Shown piece by piece: positions 53,291 through 61,240 of a DNA stretch of 64,000 nt; within the stretch, counting starts at the first letter, position 1; each line of letters begins with the position of its first letter. Source of the DNA: Alloscardovia criceti DSM 17774 (GTDB lineage Bacteria > Actinomycetota > Actinomycetes > Actinomycetales > Bifidobacteriaceae); the NCBI RefSeq assembly GCF_000376885.1, contig NZ_AQXR01000009.1, forward strand, positions 248,001 to 312,000, given 5' to 3'. Both the position numbers and the translations under genes were made by a program. Below the pieces are notes generated by a model. The model worked only from the letters and a program-made list of their open reading frames with translations. It searched no databases and was not told the origin of the DNA.

Positions 53291-53340
53291 GCGTCCCTTT
53301 GCGCGCTTCACAACGAGCTAGCTCAGGGGCGCACTTTTAT
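53291..53340 (+). terminator. Weak terminator candidate after sucrose phosphorylase
   Basis: GCGTCCC pairs with GGGGCGC (one G-U) across a 28-base loop, followed by ACTTTTAT. The long loop makes it doubtful, so readthrough into the DUF624 gene is likely. Confidence 0.35.
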
Positions 53341-53373
53341 ATGTGCTGGATGTATGAGTGTAAGGTTTTTCCT

Positions 53374-54012
53374 ATGAGTGGCTTTTTCGATCAAAACAAC
53401 TGGTTTTACAAACTGATGGGCATGCTGTTTGATTTAGTGGTGCTCAATGTCATCACCCTCATTGTCAGCATCCCACTGTTTACAGCTGGCGCGGCCTTAA
53501 CTGCCTTACATTACACGTTGTGGCGCATGGTGAGGGGAGAAGAGGGCTCGCTGCTGAAAATGTATTTTTCTGCCTTTTCTTCGAATTTCAAAAAAGTCAC
53601 ACCCATCTGGCTGGTGGTACTCGTGCTGGCAGGCATTGGAGCGGCCGATGTGTACTTCGTCACGCATTTTGAGGAAGTTGCTCCGGGACAACCGAATGCC
53701 TTGCGTGCTGTGCTGATTGTGGCATTTAGCATTATGGCGGTTATTGTCGTCGCCATCACCCAGTGGTACACCATTTTGGTCTCGCGGTATGAAAACACGA
53801 ATGCTGCACACCTGAAAAATGCGGCCTTGAGTGCTATGGGCTTTTTCCCACAAACGCTGACCATGCTCATCCTGCTCGTTGGCACCGCCGTTGCCTGCGT
53901 GATTTTTTACGGATACGCTGTGCCTTTTGTTCTGTTGCTCGGCATTTCTCTGCCACAGTATTGCTGTGCGCTGGTGTATAACCCAGTGTTCGAGAAATTA
54001 GATAATAACTAG
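53374..54012 (+). CDS. YesL/DUF624-family membrane protein
   Basis: 212 residues with about five membrane helices. It begins MSGFFDQNNWFYKLMGMLFD and LVVLNVITLIVSIP, a pattern standard for YesL-type proteins, which sit beside sugar ABC importers in Firmicutes and bifidobacteria. Molecular function is not established; an accessory role to sugar uptake is inferred from context. ATG 53374 follows AAGG with 8 bases of spacing. Confidence 0.88.
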   Translation: MSGFFDQNNWFYKLMGMLFDLVVLNVITLIVSIPLFTAGAALTALHYTLWRMVRGEEGSLLKMYFSAFSSNFKKVTPIWLVVLVLAGIGAADVYFVTHFEEVAPGQPNALRAVLIVAFSIMAVIVVAITQWYTILVSRYENTNAAHLKNAALSAMGFFPQTLTMLILLVGTAVACVIFYGYAVPFVLLLGISLPQYCCALVYNPVFEKLDNN

Positions 54013-54031
54013 CAGAAACAGAAAAGACGAG

Positions 54032-54056
54032 AAGCCCGGAATTACCGGGCTTTTGT
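54032..54056 (+). terminator. Intrinsic terminator after the DUF624 gene
   Basis: AAGCCCGG / CCGGGCTT with a 5-base loop, then TTGTGCTTT. Confidence 0.85.
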
Positions 54057-54095
54057 GCTTTCTGTGTGAATTTTATCGGACAATTATCACACACG

Positions 54096-54147
54096 TATCG
54101 AACCCGTTTGACATCCCTGTGATTTTTAGGTATTATCGAACCGGTTG
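54096..54147 (+). promoter_or_regulatory. Promoter of the sugar ABC importer with two LacI-type operators
   Basis: TTGACA (54108-54113), exact 17-bp spacer, TATTAT (54131-54136). Operator 1, TATCGAACCCGTTTG (54096-54110), overlaps the -35. Operator 2, TATCGAACCGGTTG (54134-54147), overlaps the -10 and start. Both are inverted copies of the motif before alpha-galactosidase and sucrose phosphorylase. Confidence 0.85.
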
Positions 54148-54226
54148 CATAAAGAAGTGACCGGCAAAGAAGCAGTAACTTGTGCTTGCTTTTCAAGGAC
54201 GGAAAGTAAAGCAAAGGAGAGATAAA

Positions 54227-55516
54227 ATGTTGAAAGATTGGAAGCGCTGGGCTACCGCAGCAGTAGCAACCGTTGCAGCAGTTGGATTATTGGGTGCTTG
54301 TGGAGCAGGTTCTGGCAGTGGCGACAGTGACCGCACAAAGATTACAATCTTTAATTCCAAGATGGAAATTCAGTCCCAATTCGAAGAGCTGGCTGAAACA
54401 TATAGCGAAGCGCATGATGTAGACGTGGAGGTCTACTACTCCAGCGATACCGTTGCAGCTCATTTGGCTACAAAGTACGCAGCAAACCAGCCTTATACCA
54501 TTTCTATGGTGGATGCAAAGGATGTATACTCCTTGGCTGAAGAGCATGCTCTGGATTTGAGCGACCAGTCTTGGGTGAGTGACACTGACCAGGCCATCGC
54601 CATCGATGGTAAGACCTATGGCTTCCCAGTCACCATCGAAGCACGCGGACTTATCTATAATGCAGATGCCATTAAGAAGGCTACGGGCAAGGACTTCGAC
54701 CCATCAACTATTAAGACTACTGAAGACCTCGAGCAGCTCATTTCTGATTTGAAGGCGGGCGGCATGGAAACCCCAGTGGGCATCATGAAGGAAGACTGGT
54801 CCCTTGCAGCTCACTACCTCCCACAGGTCTATGAAGAGCAGACCGATCCTGCAGCATTCATTCAGTCCTTGCATGATGGCGCAGATTTGAACGCCGATGC
54901 ACGCTGGACCTCCTTGATGAACACCTTCGATGTGCTCAAGGAAAACAACTACGCACAGGGCGATAAGGCTATTTCCGCAGAGCGCGAGGTGACCGAGCAG
55001 AAGCTGGCACAGGGCGATATCGCTTTGATGTTTGGTGGAAACTGGGATTGGTCCGTGCTCAACCAGTATGAGCCAACCGAAAACATGGGCATGATGCCAG
55101 TGCCACAGGATGACAACGATCTCGAAGTGCAGGACAAGCTCGTAGGTGGCGGTTCTAAGTACTTCTTCATTGATAGCTCTGAAAATACCTCCGAAGCACA
55201 ACAGAAGGCTGCTAAGGACTTCCTCACCTGGTTGGCTGAAGACAAGGAAGGCCAGGAATGGCTGGTAAACACGGCTAACCTCGTTTCTCCATTCAAGAGC
55301 AATACGCTGACCGTGGCTGACCCATTGGGTAAGTCCGTGAAGGAATACGCAGATGCGGGCAAGCTCATCGACAACTACAACTACCTCCCGGATGATCACT
55401 ACTCTGTGCTCGGTGCTCAGTTCCAGAAGTACCTCGCAGGTCAGTCTGATCGCGCAACCTTGGCTACCCAGATTGTGGATTACTGGAAGTCCAACGATAT
55501 GAGCACCATCAAGTAA
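54227..55516 (+). CDS. Sugar ABC transporter substrate-binding lipoprotein
   Basis: 429 residues. Lipobox AVGLLGACG with lipidated C25; mature N-terminus GAGSGSGDSDRTK. Family 1 solute-binding fold: TKITIFNSKMEIQSQFEELA at the start of lobe one, ALMFGGNWDWSVLNQYEP in the hinge region, and a C-terminal helix before STIK. It is anchored outside the membrane and delivers an oligosaccharide, probably raffinose or sucrose type given the neighbours, to the two permeases downstream. No ATPase gene is in the operon, so a shared MsiK-type ATPase elsewhere is expected (known in actinobacteria). ATG 54227 has AAAGGAGAG. Confidence 0.93.
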   Translation: MLKDWKRWATAAVATVAAVGLLGACGAGSGSGDSDRTKITIFNSKMEIQSQFEELAETYSEAHDVDVEVYYSSDTVAAHLATKYAANQPYTISMVDAKDVYSLAEEHALDLSDQSWVSDTDQAIAIDGKTYGFPVTIEARGLIYNADAIKKATGKDFDPSTIKTTEDLEQLISDLKAGGMETPVGIMKEDWSLAAHYLPQVYEEQTDPAAFIQSLHDGADLNADARWTSLMNTFDVLKENNYAQGDKAISAEREVTEQKLAQGDIALMFGGNWDWSVLNQYEPTENMGMMPVPQDDNDLEVQDKLVGGGSKYFFIDSSENTSEAQQKAAKDFLTWLAEDKEGQEWLVNTANLVSPFKSNTLTVADPLGKSVKEYADAGKLIDNYNYLPDDHYSVLGAQFQKYLAGQSDRATLATQIVDYWKSNDMSTIK

Positions 55517-55575
55517 TTTCCGCTCGGAAATCTTGATGCACTCCATCTCAATCAAAAAATTAATATGAAGAGCCC

Positions 55576-55640
55576 AAGAAAAGTGACGCATGGGGAGCTT
55601 TCACCAGAGAACCTTCTTATGGTGTCACTTTTCTTCTCTT
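55576..55640 (+). terminator. Long-loop hairpin between binding protein and permease genes
   Basis: AAGAAAAGTGAC (55576-55587) pairs perfectly over 12 bp with GTCACTTTTCTT (55624-55635). A pyrimidine-rich stretch CTCTTCGCTCTTG follows rather than a clean T-run. It probably works as a partial terminator or 3'-end stabiliser, giving more binding protein than permease. Confidence 0.55.
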
Positions 55641-55736
55641 CGCTCTTGTCTTCACGACGTACATTATGCAGAGCATCACACAGTCGCGGTGCTACGCATA
55701 TATCCACATCCATTACACACACTAATGGTGAGAGAA

Positions 55737-56615
55737 ATGAAACAGAATAAACTTTCCTATAAAATCGGACAATATTTAATGTTCGCAGGCCCGGCAACGA
55801 TACTCTTCGTTGCAGTGGTGATCGTGCCCTTTATTTACGGTCTGTATTTAACCTTTACCAGCTGGGATGGCGTCGCAAATACCAAGCCATTCGTCGGCTT
55901 CCAAAACTATCGCGATGCTTTCGCAGATACCGATTACTGGTCGGCTCTGGGACGCACCGCAGTCTACTCGGTAATTTCCGTGATTTTGGTCAACATCGTA
56001 GCCTTTGCTTTGGCTTACCTTGTAACCTCCGGTCTGAAGGGCCAAAACATCTTCCGCGCAGGATTCTTCATTCCAAACCTTATCGGCGGTATTGTCTTGG
56101 GTTATGTCTGGAAGTTCGCATTTAATCGCGCATTCGTCGCCATCGGCACGGCACTGACCGGGCATGACGGGGCTTCGCTCCTAGGCACGACCAATGGAGC
56201 CTTGTTTGCGCTGATTCTCGTATCCGTCTGGCAATACGCCGGCTATATGATGTTGATTTATGTGGCGGGCTTCATGGGCGTGGATAATTCCCTGAAGGAA
56301 GCCGCACTTATCGATGGCTGCAGCAACGGACAGGCCATGCGTCACGTCATCATTCCTTTGATGCGTTCCTCCTTCGTGCAGTGCATCTTCTTGTCCACCA
56401 CACGTTGCTTCATGGTCTACGATTTGAACCTCTCCTTGACCAAGGGCGAGCCATTCAACTCCTCCGTTTTGGCTGCTATGCACGTGTACAACAAAGCATT
56501 CGTATACAAGAATTACGGCGTAGGTCAGGCTGAGGCTTTGATCCTCTTCATCATCTGCGCAGTCATCGGCATGATTCAGGTATACGTTGGTAAGAAGGGC
56601 GAGGTGGCAGCATAA
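55737..56615 (+). CDS. Sugar ABC transporter permease (MalF-type)
   Basis: 292 residues, six membrane helices. It begins KQNKLSYKIGQYLMFAGPAT. The EAA loop that contacts the ATPase is SLKEAALIDGCSNGQAMRHV near residue 180. It is one half of the importer channel; the partner starts within its stop codon (TAATG overlap). I chose ATG 55737 because GGTGAG lies 4 bases upstream; an in-frame ATG at 55725 is possible. Confidence 0.93.
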   Translation: MKQNKLSYKIGQYLMFAGPATILFVAVVIVPFIYGLYLTFTSWDGVANTKPFVGFQNYRDAFADTDYWSALGRTAVYSVISVILVNIVAFALAYLVTSGLKGQNIFRAGFFIPNLIGGIVLGYVWKFAFNRAFVAIGTALTGHDGASLLGTTNGALFALILVSVWQYAGYMMLIYVAGFMGVDNSLKEAALIDGCSNGQAMRHVIIPLMRSSFVQCIFLSTTRCFMVYDLNLSLTKGEPFNSSVLAAMHVYNKAFVYKNYGVGQAEALILFIICAVIGMIQVYVGKKGEVAA

Positions 56616-57502
56616 TGGCTCAGTTAGCTCAAATTCAAACACACGATAACCGTAAGGCTGTTATTCGTCAGCGCATTGCACATGGTTTGACCATTGCCTT
56701 GCTGACCATCCTCTTGTTGATGTTCCTGTGGCCATTCTTCTTGGTTCTCACGAACGCCTTCAAGTCCATGAGTGACATCACCAGCCAGCCGTTAAGCATT
56801 GTGGGCGATCATGGCTTTACCTTAGATAACTTCACCAAAGCTATGAAGAGGATGCACTTCTGGCGTGTATTTGGTAATTCTGCCATTATTACCACCTGCG
56901 CCACCGTGCTGACCGTACTCTTCTCCGCCATGGCGGCCTACGTACTGGTGCGCAATCCAAAGTGGACCGCTTCCAAGCTGACCTTCTCGGCTATGGTAGC
57001 GTCGATGGTCATCCCATTCCAGGTCGTCATGGTGCCATTGGTCTCCGTATACGGTGGTTACCTCGGCATCCTCAACTCCCGCACCACTTTGATCTTCATG
57101 CACGTGGGCTTCTCCGTCTCTTTGGCGGTGTTCATGTTCCACGGTGCCATCAAGACCAACGTGCCGATCGAATTGGAAGAGGCAGCCGAAATCGATGGTG
57201 CGTCCAAGTGGCGAACCTTCTGGACTGTGGTCTTCCCATTGCTCAAGCCAACGGCTGCCACCGTAGCCATCATTGATGCCATGGCATTCTGGAATGATTA
57301 CCTCCTGCCATCCCTCGTCCTGACGGACAAGAAGCTGTACACCATTCCTATTGCTACGCAGGTCTTTTACGGTACGTACTCCACGGATATTGGTCTGGTT
57401 ATGGCCGCACTTCTGCTGGCTATGCTCCCAATCCTCATCTTGTACTTGGCTTTGCAGCAATTTATTGTAGCTGGTGTGACTGCAGGTGCAGTAAAGGGTT
57501 AA
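56615..57502 (+). CDS. Sugar ABC transporter permease (MalG-type)
   Basis: 295 residues, six membrane helices. The EAA loop is PIELEEAAEIDGASKWRTFW near residue 190, the MalG-type version. The start ATG shares its A with the upstream stop (TAATG), so translation is coupled to the first permease. With the lipoprotein it completes an importer lacking only the ATPase. Two hairpins follow the gene. Confidence 0.94.
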   Translation: MAQLAQIQTHDNRKAVIRQRIAHGLTIALLTILLLMFLWPFFLVLTNAFKSMSDITSQPLSIVGDHGFTLDNFTKAMKRMHFWRVFGNSAIITTCATVLTVLFSAMAAYVLVRNPKWTASKLTFSAMVASMVIPFQVVMVPLVSVYGGYLGILNSRTTLIFMHVGFSVSLAVFMFHGAIKTNVPIELEEAAEIDGASKWRTFWTVVFPLLKPTAATVAIIDAMAFWNDYLLPSLVLTDKKLYTIPIATQVFYGTYSTDIGLVMAALLLAMLPILILYLALQQFIVAGVTAGAVKG

Positions 57503-57517
57503 GACTAAGCTCCGCAA

Positions 57518-57546
57518 ACCCCGCGGTTTCGCTCATGCTGCGGGGT
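57518..57546 (+). terminator. First hairpin after the sugar importer operon
   Basis: ACCCCGC / GCGGGGT with a 15-base loop; it lacks a T-run and probably acts together with the next hairpin. Confidence 0.5.
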
Positions 57547-57575
57547 GAGCGCGTTCATAAAATTTCTCTCACCAT

Positions 57576-57606
57576 CCCTTGCCTCGTAATGAGGCAAGGG
57601 AATTTC
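57576..57606 (+). terminator. Intrinsic terminator of the sugar importer operon
   Basis: Perfect 10-bp stem CCCTTGCCTC / GAGGCAAGGG with a 5-base loop, then AATTTCTTATTTTT. Confidence 0.8.
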
Positions 57607-57670
57607 TTATTTTTGGTAAGAAAATCTTAAAAATGGCACAATCATACCCTTTTTCGTCTCTTTCACCCTC

Positions 57671-57700
57671 TATAATGTAAATCGGTAAAAGCGCTGCAAC
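57671..57700 (+). promoter_or_regulatory. Promoter of the MFS permease with a possible second-type LacI site
   Basis: TATAAT at 57671-57676; the -35 is unclear. AAAGCGCTGC a few bases after the likely start of transcription resembles the AAGCGCTT core of MalR-type LacI operators, and differs from the operator used by the other sugar units. Confidence 0.45.
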
Positions 57701-57729
57701 GTGGCGCCTTTTTTATGTGAGGGTAAAAC

Positions 57730-59262
57730 ATGGCACAGAATAATTCGCCGTTGCCAGGATCTGGAAAATTCCAGCGCCCAGGCATTGATGATCGCCCAGA
57801 TTTGGACGAAGCATTCGATGACGAACAAATGAACGCTATCAACAGATTAGCTGTACCAATGAAAACAACAAATATCGAAGAAGAACCTACTCTTGAAGAT
57901 CCAGACGTGCAGGCCACGCGCATGAGCGCAGAATCAGGAGCCGCAGCCGCGGCGGCAGTACCGACCGAAGTGCCGGGCACTGCATCCGCATTTGTAGATC
58001 TGCGCGATCCTATGGTCAGCGCCGATGGACACCGCCCAACGCGTGCAGAAATTATCCGTCTTGGCGTGGGCTTTACTATCACAGCTGTTTTGGGTGCTAT
58101 CCCATGGCTGGCTATGAACTCCATCTTGCTACCAGATTTGCTGCAATCCATCGATTATGCCAGCAAAGACGCAATGATTTCCCTGATTAGCTCTGTGGGC
58201 GCAGTCGTTGCACTGTTTTCCAATCTTATTTTTGGTACCTTCTCTGATTTGACGCGTTCGCGCTTCGGCCGCAGAACGCCATGGATTATCGCCGGTGGTC
58301 TGGTAGCCGGCGCTGCAGTGGCCCTGATTTCCACGGCTACGACTGCATGGGCAGTCGTCGTGCTGATGTGTTTGGCTCAGTTGGGTTACAACATGATGCT
58401 GGCTCCGTTTGTGGCCACCATGTCCGACCGCGTGCCAGATAAGTTCCGTGGTACCGTTTCCGCCTTCTATGGCGCGGGCATTACGACCGGTCAAACCCTG
58501 GGTACCTTGGTGGGCTCCATGATGAAGGATACGGCTACAGGCTTCCTCATTGGTGGTGCTATTTTTGCCATTTTAGGTATTTTGGTCGTGACCATTTGGC
58601 CGCGTGAAAAGAGCAATAAGGATCAGCACCGCGAAGCATTTAGCATCAAGATGATTCTCAACTCCTTCCGTCCACCGCGCAATGCGCCAGATTTCTACCT
58701 CGCGCTGGTGGGACGCACGCTGATGATGGCAGGTTACTTTATGATTTCCAGCTACCAGCTCTACATCGTGCAGTACTACATTTTCGGCGGTGGCGAAGGC
58801 TCAAATGACTCTGCGAAAAGCGTGATTGCCATCATGTCCACGATTACTTTGGTCGTCTCCTTGGTGGCAGCCTTCGTGTCTGGGCCAATTGCGGACTATA
58901 TCGGCAAACGCAAACTGCCAGTAGCGCTGTCCAGCTGCCTCTTCGCCGTGGGTGCCGCTATGCCATGGCTCTTCCCAAGTGCTATGGGTATGTACTTATT
59001 CGCCGGTATTGCAGGCTTTGGATATGGCGTGTATAACGCTATTGACCAGGCTTTGAATGTGGCTATTTTGCCCAATCCGGAAGAAGCTGGAAAAGATTTG
59101 GGCATTTTGAACCTTGCTAATACTATTTGCACCGTGCTCGGTTCTGTCTTTACAGCCACCATCTTTATGCTCTTCAACAGCTATGCGCTGGTCTTCCCAG
59201 TGTGTATCGTGGTCGTACTGGCCGCCGCATTCATCATTATGCGCATTAAGGGCGTGGAGTAA
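57730..59262 (+). CDS. MFS sugar permease with long N-terminal cytosolic extension
   Basis: 510 residues with twelve membrane helices starting near residue 105. The segments SNLIFGTFSDLTRSRFGRRTP and RVPDKFRGTVSAFYGAG are helix 2-3 and 4-5 loops of the SLC45/GPH-like sugar transporter group; VYNAIDQALNVAILPNPEEA is also characteristic. The first 100 residues are hydrophilic, acidic and low complexity, as in other bifidobacterial relatives. It likely imports a disaccharide by proton symport, complementing the ABC importer. ATG 57730 has GAGGG upstream. Confidence 0.88.
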   Translation: MAQNNSPLPGSGKFQRPGIDDRPDLDEAFDDEQMNAINRLAVPMKTTNIEEEPTLEDPDVQATRMSAESGAAAAAAVPTEVPGTASAFVDLRDPMVSADGHRPTRAEIIRLGVGFTITAVLGAIPWLAMNSILLPDLLQSIDYASKDAMISLISSVGAVVALFSNLIFGTFSDLTRSRFGRRTPWIIAGGLVAGAAVALISTATTAWAVVVLMCLAQLGYNMMLAPFVATMSDRVPDKFRGTVSAFYGAGITTGQTLGTLVGSMMKDTATGFLIGGAIFAILGILVVTIWPREKSNKDQHREAFSIKMILNSFRPPRNAPDFYLALVGRTLMMAGYFMISSYQLYIVQYYIFGGGEGSNDSAKSVIAIMSTITLVVSLVAAFVSGPIADYIGKRKLPVALSSCLFAVGAAMPWLFPSAMGMYLFAGIAGFGYGVYNAIDQALNVAILPNPEEAGKDLGILNLANTICTVLGSVFTATIFMLFNSYALVFPVCIVVVLAAAFIIMRIKGVE

Positions 59263-59290
59263 ATCTCGGTATATCCTATCCACGCTTTAA

Positions 59291-59323
59291 ACGGGTTGCG
59301 TGTCACATGCAGCCCGTTTTTTC
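59291..59323 (+). terminator. Intrinsic terminator of the MFS permease
   Basis: ACGGGTTGC / GCAGCCCGT (one G-U pair) with a 9-base loop, followed by TTTTTC. Confidence 0.8.
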
Positions 59324-59345
59324 TGCGCTTTGTTGTCGTAATTCA

Positions 59346-59375
59346 GTTGTAATAATTCGAGTTACAACGTATGAT
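59346..59375 (+). promoter_or_regulatory. Rrf2 gene promoter with overlapping palindromic operator
   Basis: TTGTAA (59347-59352), 17-bp spacer, TATGAT (59370-59375). The palindrome GTTGTAA / TTACAAC (59346-59352 and 59362-59368) covers the -35 and the spacer, the expected place for autorepression by the Rrf2 dimer. Confidence 0.7.
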
Positions 59376-59438
59376 GGAATATTCGAAAGACTTTTACCAA
59401 CGGAAGTAAAAACTACAGACGCAAAAGAGTACAGAAAC

Positions 59439-59891
59439 ATGCAAATTTCCAGTCGATTTACTATAGCTATACATATTTTTTCCTGCATCGAATACTTCCA
59501 GAGTGCGCATAAGATAACTAGTGAGTTTTTGGCCGATAGTATCCAAGTCAATCCGGTAATCATTCGCAAAATCTTGGCGCAACTGAAGAAAGCAGGGCTG
59601 GTGAATGTAGCGCGCGGTGCAGGTGGTGCTACAAGTGCCAAGCCCGTGGCTGATATTACGCTTTTCGACGTGTATCAGGCCGTGGATAGCGTGGAAAATG
59701 GCGAGCTATTCCATTTTCATGACAACCCCAATCCGCAGTGTCCAGTTGGGCGCAATATTCACAATGCCTTAGATGACAAGCTCGCCCAAGTGCAGGCCGC
59801 CTTTGAAAATGAGATGAAAAGCATCACCATTCAAGATGTCGTACGCGATACCCAGCATTTCATTGCGTTGGAAGGGAATTCAGAGGCATAA
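59439..59891 (+). CDS. Rrf2-family transcriptional regulator (YwnA-like)
   Basis: 150 residues: N-terminal winged helix-turn-helix with SEFLADSIQVNPVIIRKIL (the Rrf2 HTH), wing GLVNVARGAGGATSAKP, then a dimer helix. The cluster of three cysteines found in IscR/NsrR is missing; only the QCPVG cysteine remains, so it does not hold an Fe-S cluster of that kind and is closer to YwnA. The ATG at 59439 is conserved in family position. A palindrome over its own promoter supports autoregulation. Targets are unknown. Confidence 0.9.
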   Translation: MQISSRFTIAIHIFSCIEYFQSAHKITSEFLADSIQVNPVIIRKILAQLKKAGLVNVARGAGGATSAKPVADITLFDVYQAVDSVENGELFHFHDNPNPQCPVGRNIHNALDDKLAQVQAAFENEMKSITIQDVVRDTQHFIALEGNSEA

Positions 59892-60033
59892 TCTTAGATA
59901 CTGACCCACACATAATCATAAAAATCCAACAAAATAAAGAATTTTCCTAAATTAACCATATTGTGGTATGCGATGTCTTAAAACTGGAAAATCTCGATAC
60001 TATAGTGCCAAGAGTTGGGACAAAATCCTGCGA

Positions 60034-60062
60034 TTGACACATTCGCGTTAAGAGAATAAACG
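60034..60062 (+). promoter_or_regulatory. Probable ilvC promoter
   Basis: TTGACA at 60034-60039, 17-bp spacer, TAAACG at 60057-60062. The upstream 140 bp is AT-rich; no T-box or leader-peptide attenuator is visible. Confidence 0.5.
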
Positions 60063-60083
60063 CAGTATTTTAAGGAGCGCCTC

Positions 60084-61139
60084 ATGGCAGCACAAATTTG
60101 GTATGAAAAGGATGCAAACCCTTCCGTTCTCGATGGCAAGAAGGTTGCAATTATTGGTTATGGTTCCCAAGGCCACGCACATGCACTCAACTTGCGTGAC
60201 TCCGGTGTGGACGTAGTTGTAGGTCTTCGCCCAACCTCCAAGTCTGTAGAATTCGCTAAGGAACAGGGTCTGGAAGTTCAGTCCGTAGCGGATGCAACGG
60301 CAGAAGCAGATATCGTGATGATTCTGGCTCCAGATCAGTACCAGCGCACCATTTGGGCCAATGACATCGAGCCAAATTTGAAGCCAGGCGCAGCTATTGC
60401 TTTCGCTCATGGTTTCAACATCCATTATGGCTACATTAAGCCATCTGCAGACCACCCAGTATTTATGGTGGCTCCAAAGGGACCAGGCCATATCGTGCGT
60501 CGTCAGTACACCGAGGGACGCGGCGTTCCAGTAGTTGTAGCAGTGGAGCAGGATCCACAGGGCGATGCTTGGGATATCACCTTGGCATACGCTGCAGGTA
60601 TTGGTGCTCTGCGTGCAGGTGCTATCAAGACCACCTTTAAGGAAGAAACCGAAACCGATCTCTTCGGTGAGCAGAACGTACTGATGGGTGGCGTCAACAA
60701 GCTCGTAGAAATGGGCTTTGAAGTATTGACGGATGCCGGTTATCAGCCAGAAATCGCTTACTTCGAGGTTTGCCATGAGCTTAAGATGCTCGTGGACCTC
60801 ATGAACGAGGGCGGTTTGAACAAGGCTCGCTGGTCTTGCTCCGATACCGCTCAGTATGGTGACTACACCAACACCGTCATCGACGAATCCTGCCGCAAGC
60901 GCATGGAGTACCACCTTGGACGCATTCAGGATGGCTCCTTCGCGAAGGAATTCATCGATGATCAGGATGCGGGCGCTCCAAAGTTCAAGGAACTGCAGGA
61001 AAAGTACTCCAACGTACGCATCGAAACTGTGGGTCCAAAGCTGCGTGCTATGTTCTCCTGGAATAACGAAGGCGTCGCAGATGCTGATGAAGGCCAGTCC
61101 TTCAATGGTAAGATTGCGCGTACTCAGGTACAGGAGTAA
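60084..61139 (+). CDS. ilvC: Ketol-acid reductoisomerase, class I
   Basis: 351 residues, the short (class I) form. It converts acetolactate to dihydroxyisovalerate in valine/leucine/isoleucine synthesis. Rossmann motif [20 protein letters not shown]; cofactor loop [12 protein letters not shown], whose Arg and Ser residues suit NADPH; the knotted C-terminal domain holds Mg ligands in [11 protein letters not shown] and [15 protein letters not shown] 60084 has AAGGAG with 7 bases of spacing. It is monocistronic, ending in a strong terminator. Confidence 0.97.
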   Translation: MAAQIWYEKDANPSVLDGKKVAIIGYGSQGHAHALNLRDSGVDVVVGLRPTSKSVEFAKEQGLEVQSVADATAEADIVMILAPDQYQRTIWANDIEPNLKPGAAIAFAHGFNIHYGYIKPSADHPVFMVAPKGPGHIVRRQYTEGRGVPVVVAVEQDPQGDAWDITLAYAAGIGALRAGAIKTTFKEETETDLFGEQNVLMGGVNKLVEMGFEVLTDAGYQPEIAYFEVCHELKMLVDLMNEGGLNKARWSCSDTAQYGDYTNTVIDESCRKRMEYHLGRIQDGSFAKEFIDDQDAGAPKFKELQEKYSNVRIETVGPKLRAMFSWNNEGVADADEGQSFNGKIARTQVQE

Positions 61140-61170
61140 TTGCTAACCCAATCTTAACATTTCGCTCGCT

Positions 61171-61203
61171 AAGGAGAGATCTTAATCAAGATCTCTCCTT
61201 TTG
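61171..61203 (+). terminator. Intrinsic terminator of ilvC
   Basis: Perfect 13-bp stem AAGGAGAGATCTT / AAGATCTCTCCTT with a 4-base loop, followed by TTGC. Confidence 0.85.
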
Positions 61204-61240
61204 CATTAGAATTGTTAAAGAATTGAATGACAATATTTCT

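Noticed and set aside
54704-55591. 295-codon frame antisense to the sugar-binding protein
   Set aside because: Shadow frame without a ribosome site or recognised domain.
59892-60083. T-box or leader-peptide attenuator before ilvC
   Set aside because: No T-box core sequence, no run of branched-chain codons and no terminator/antiterminator pair.
60048-60914. 288-codon frame antisense to ilvC
   Set aside because: Shadow of a strongly conserved gene with biased codons.
61140-61240. Retron msr-msd RNA upstream of the reverse transcriptase
   Set aside because: Only about 100 bases separate ilvC from the RT, mostly the ilvC terminator; no msr/msd-like inverted repeats are seen.
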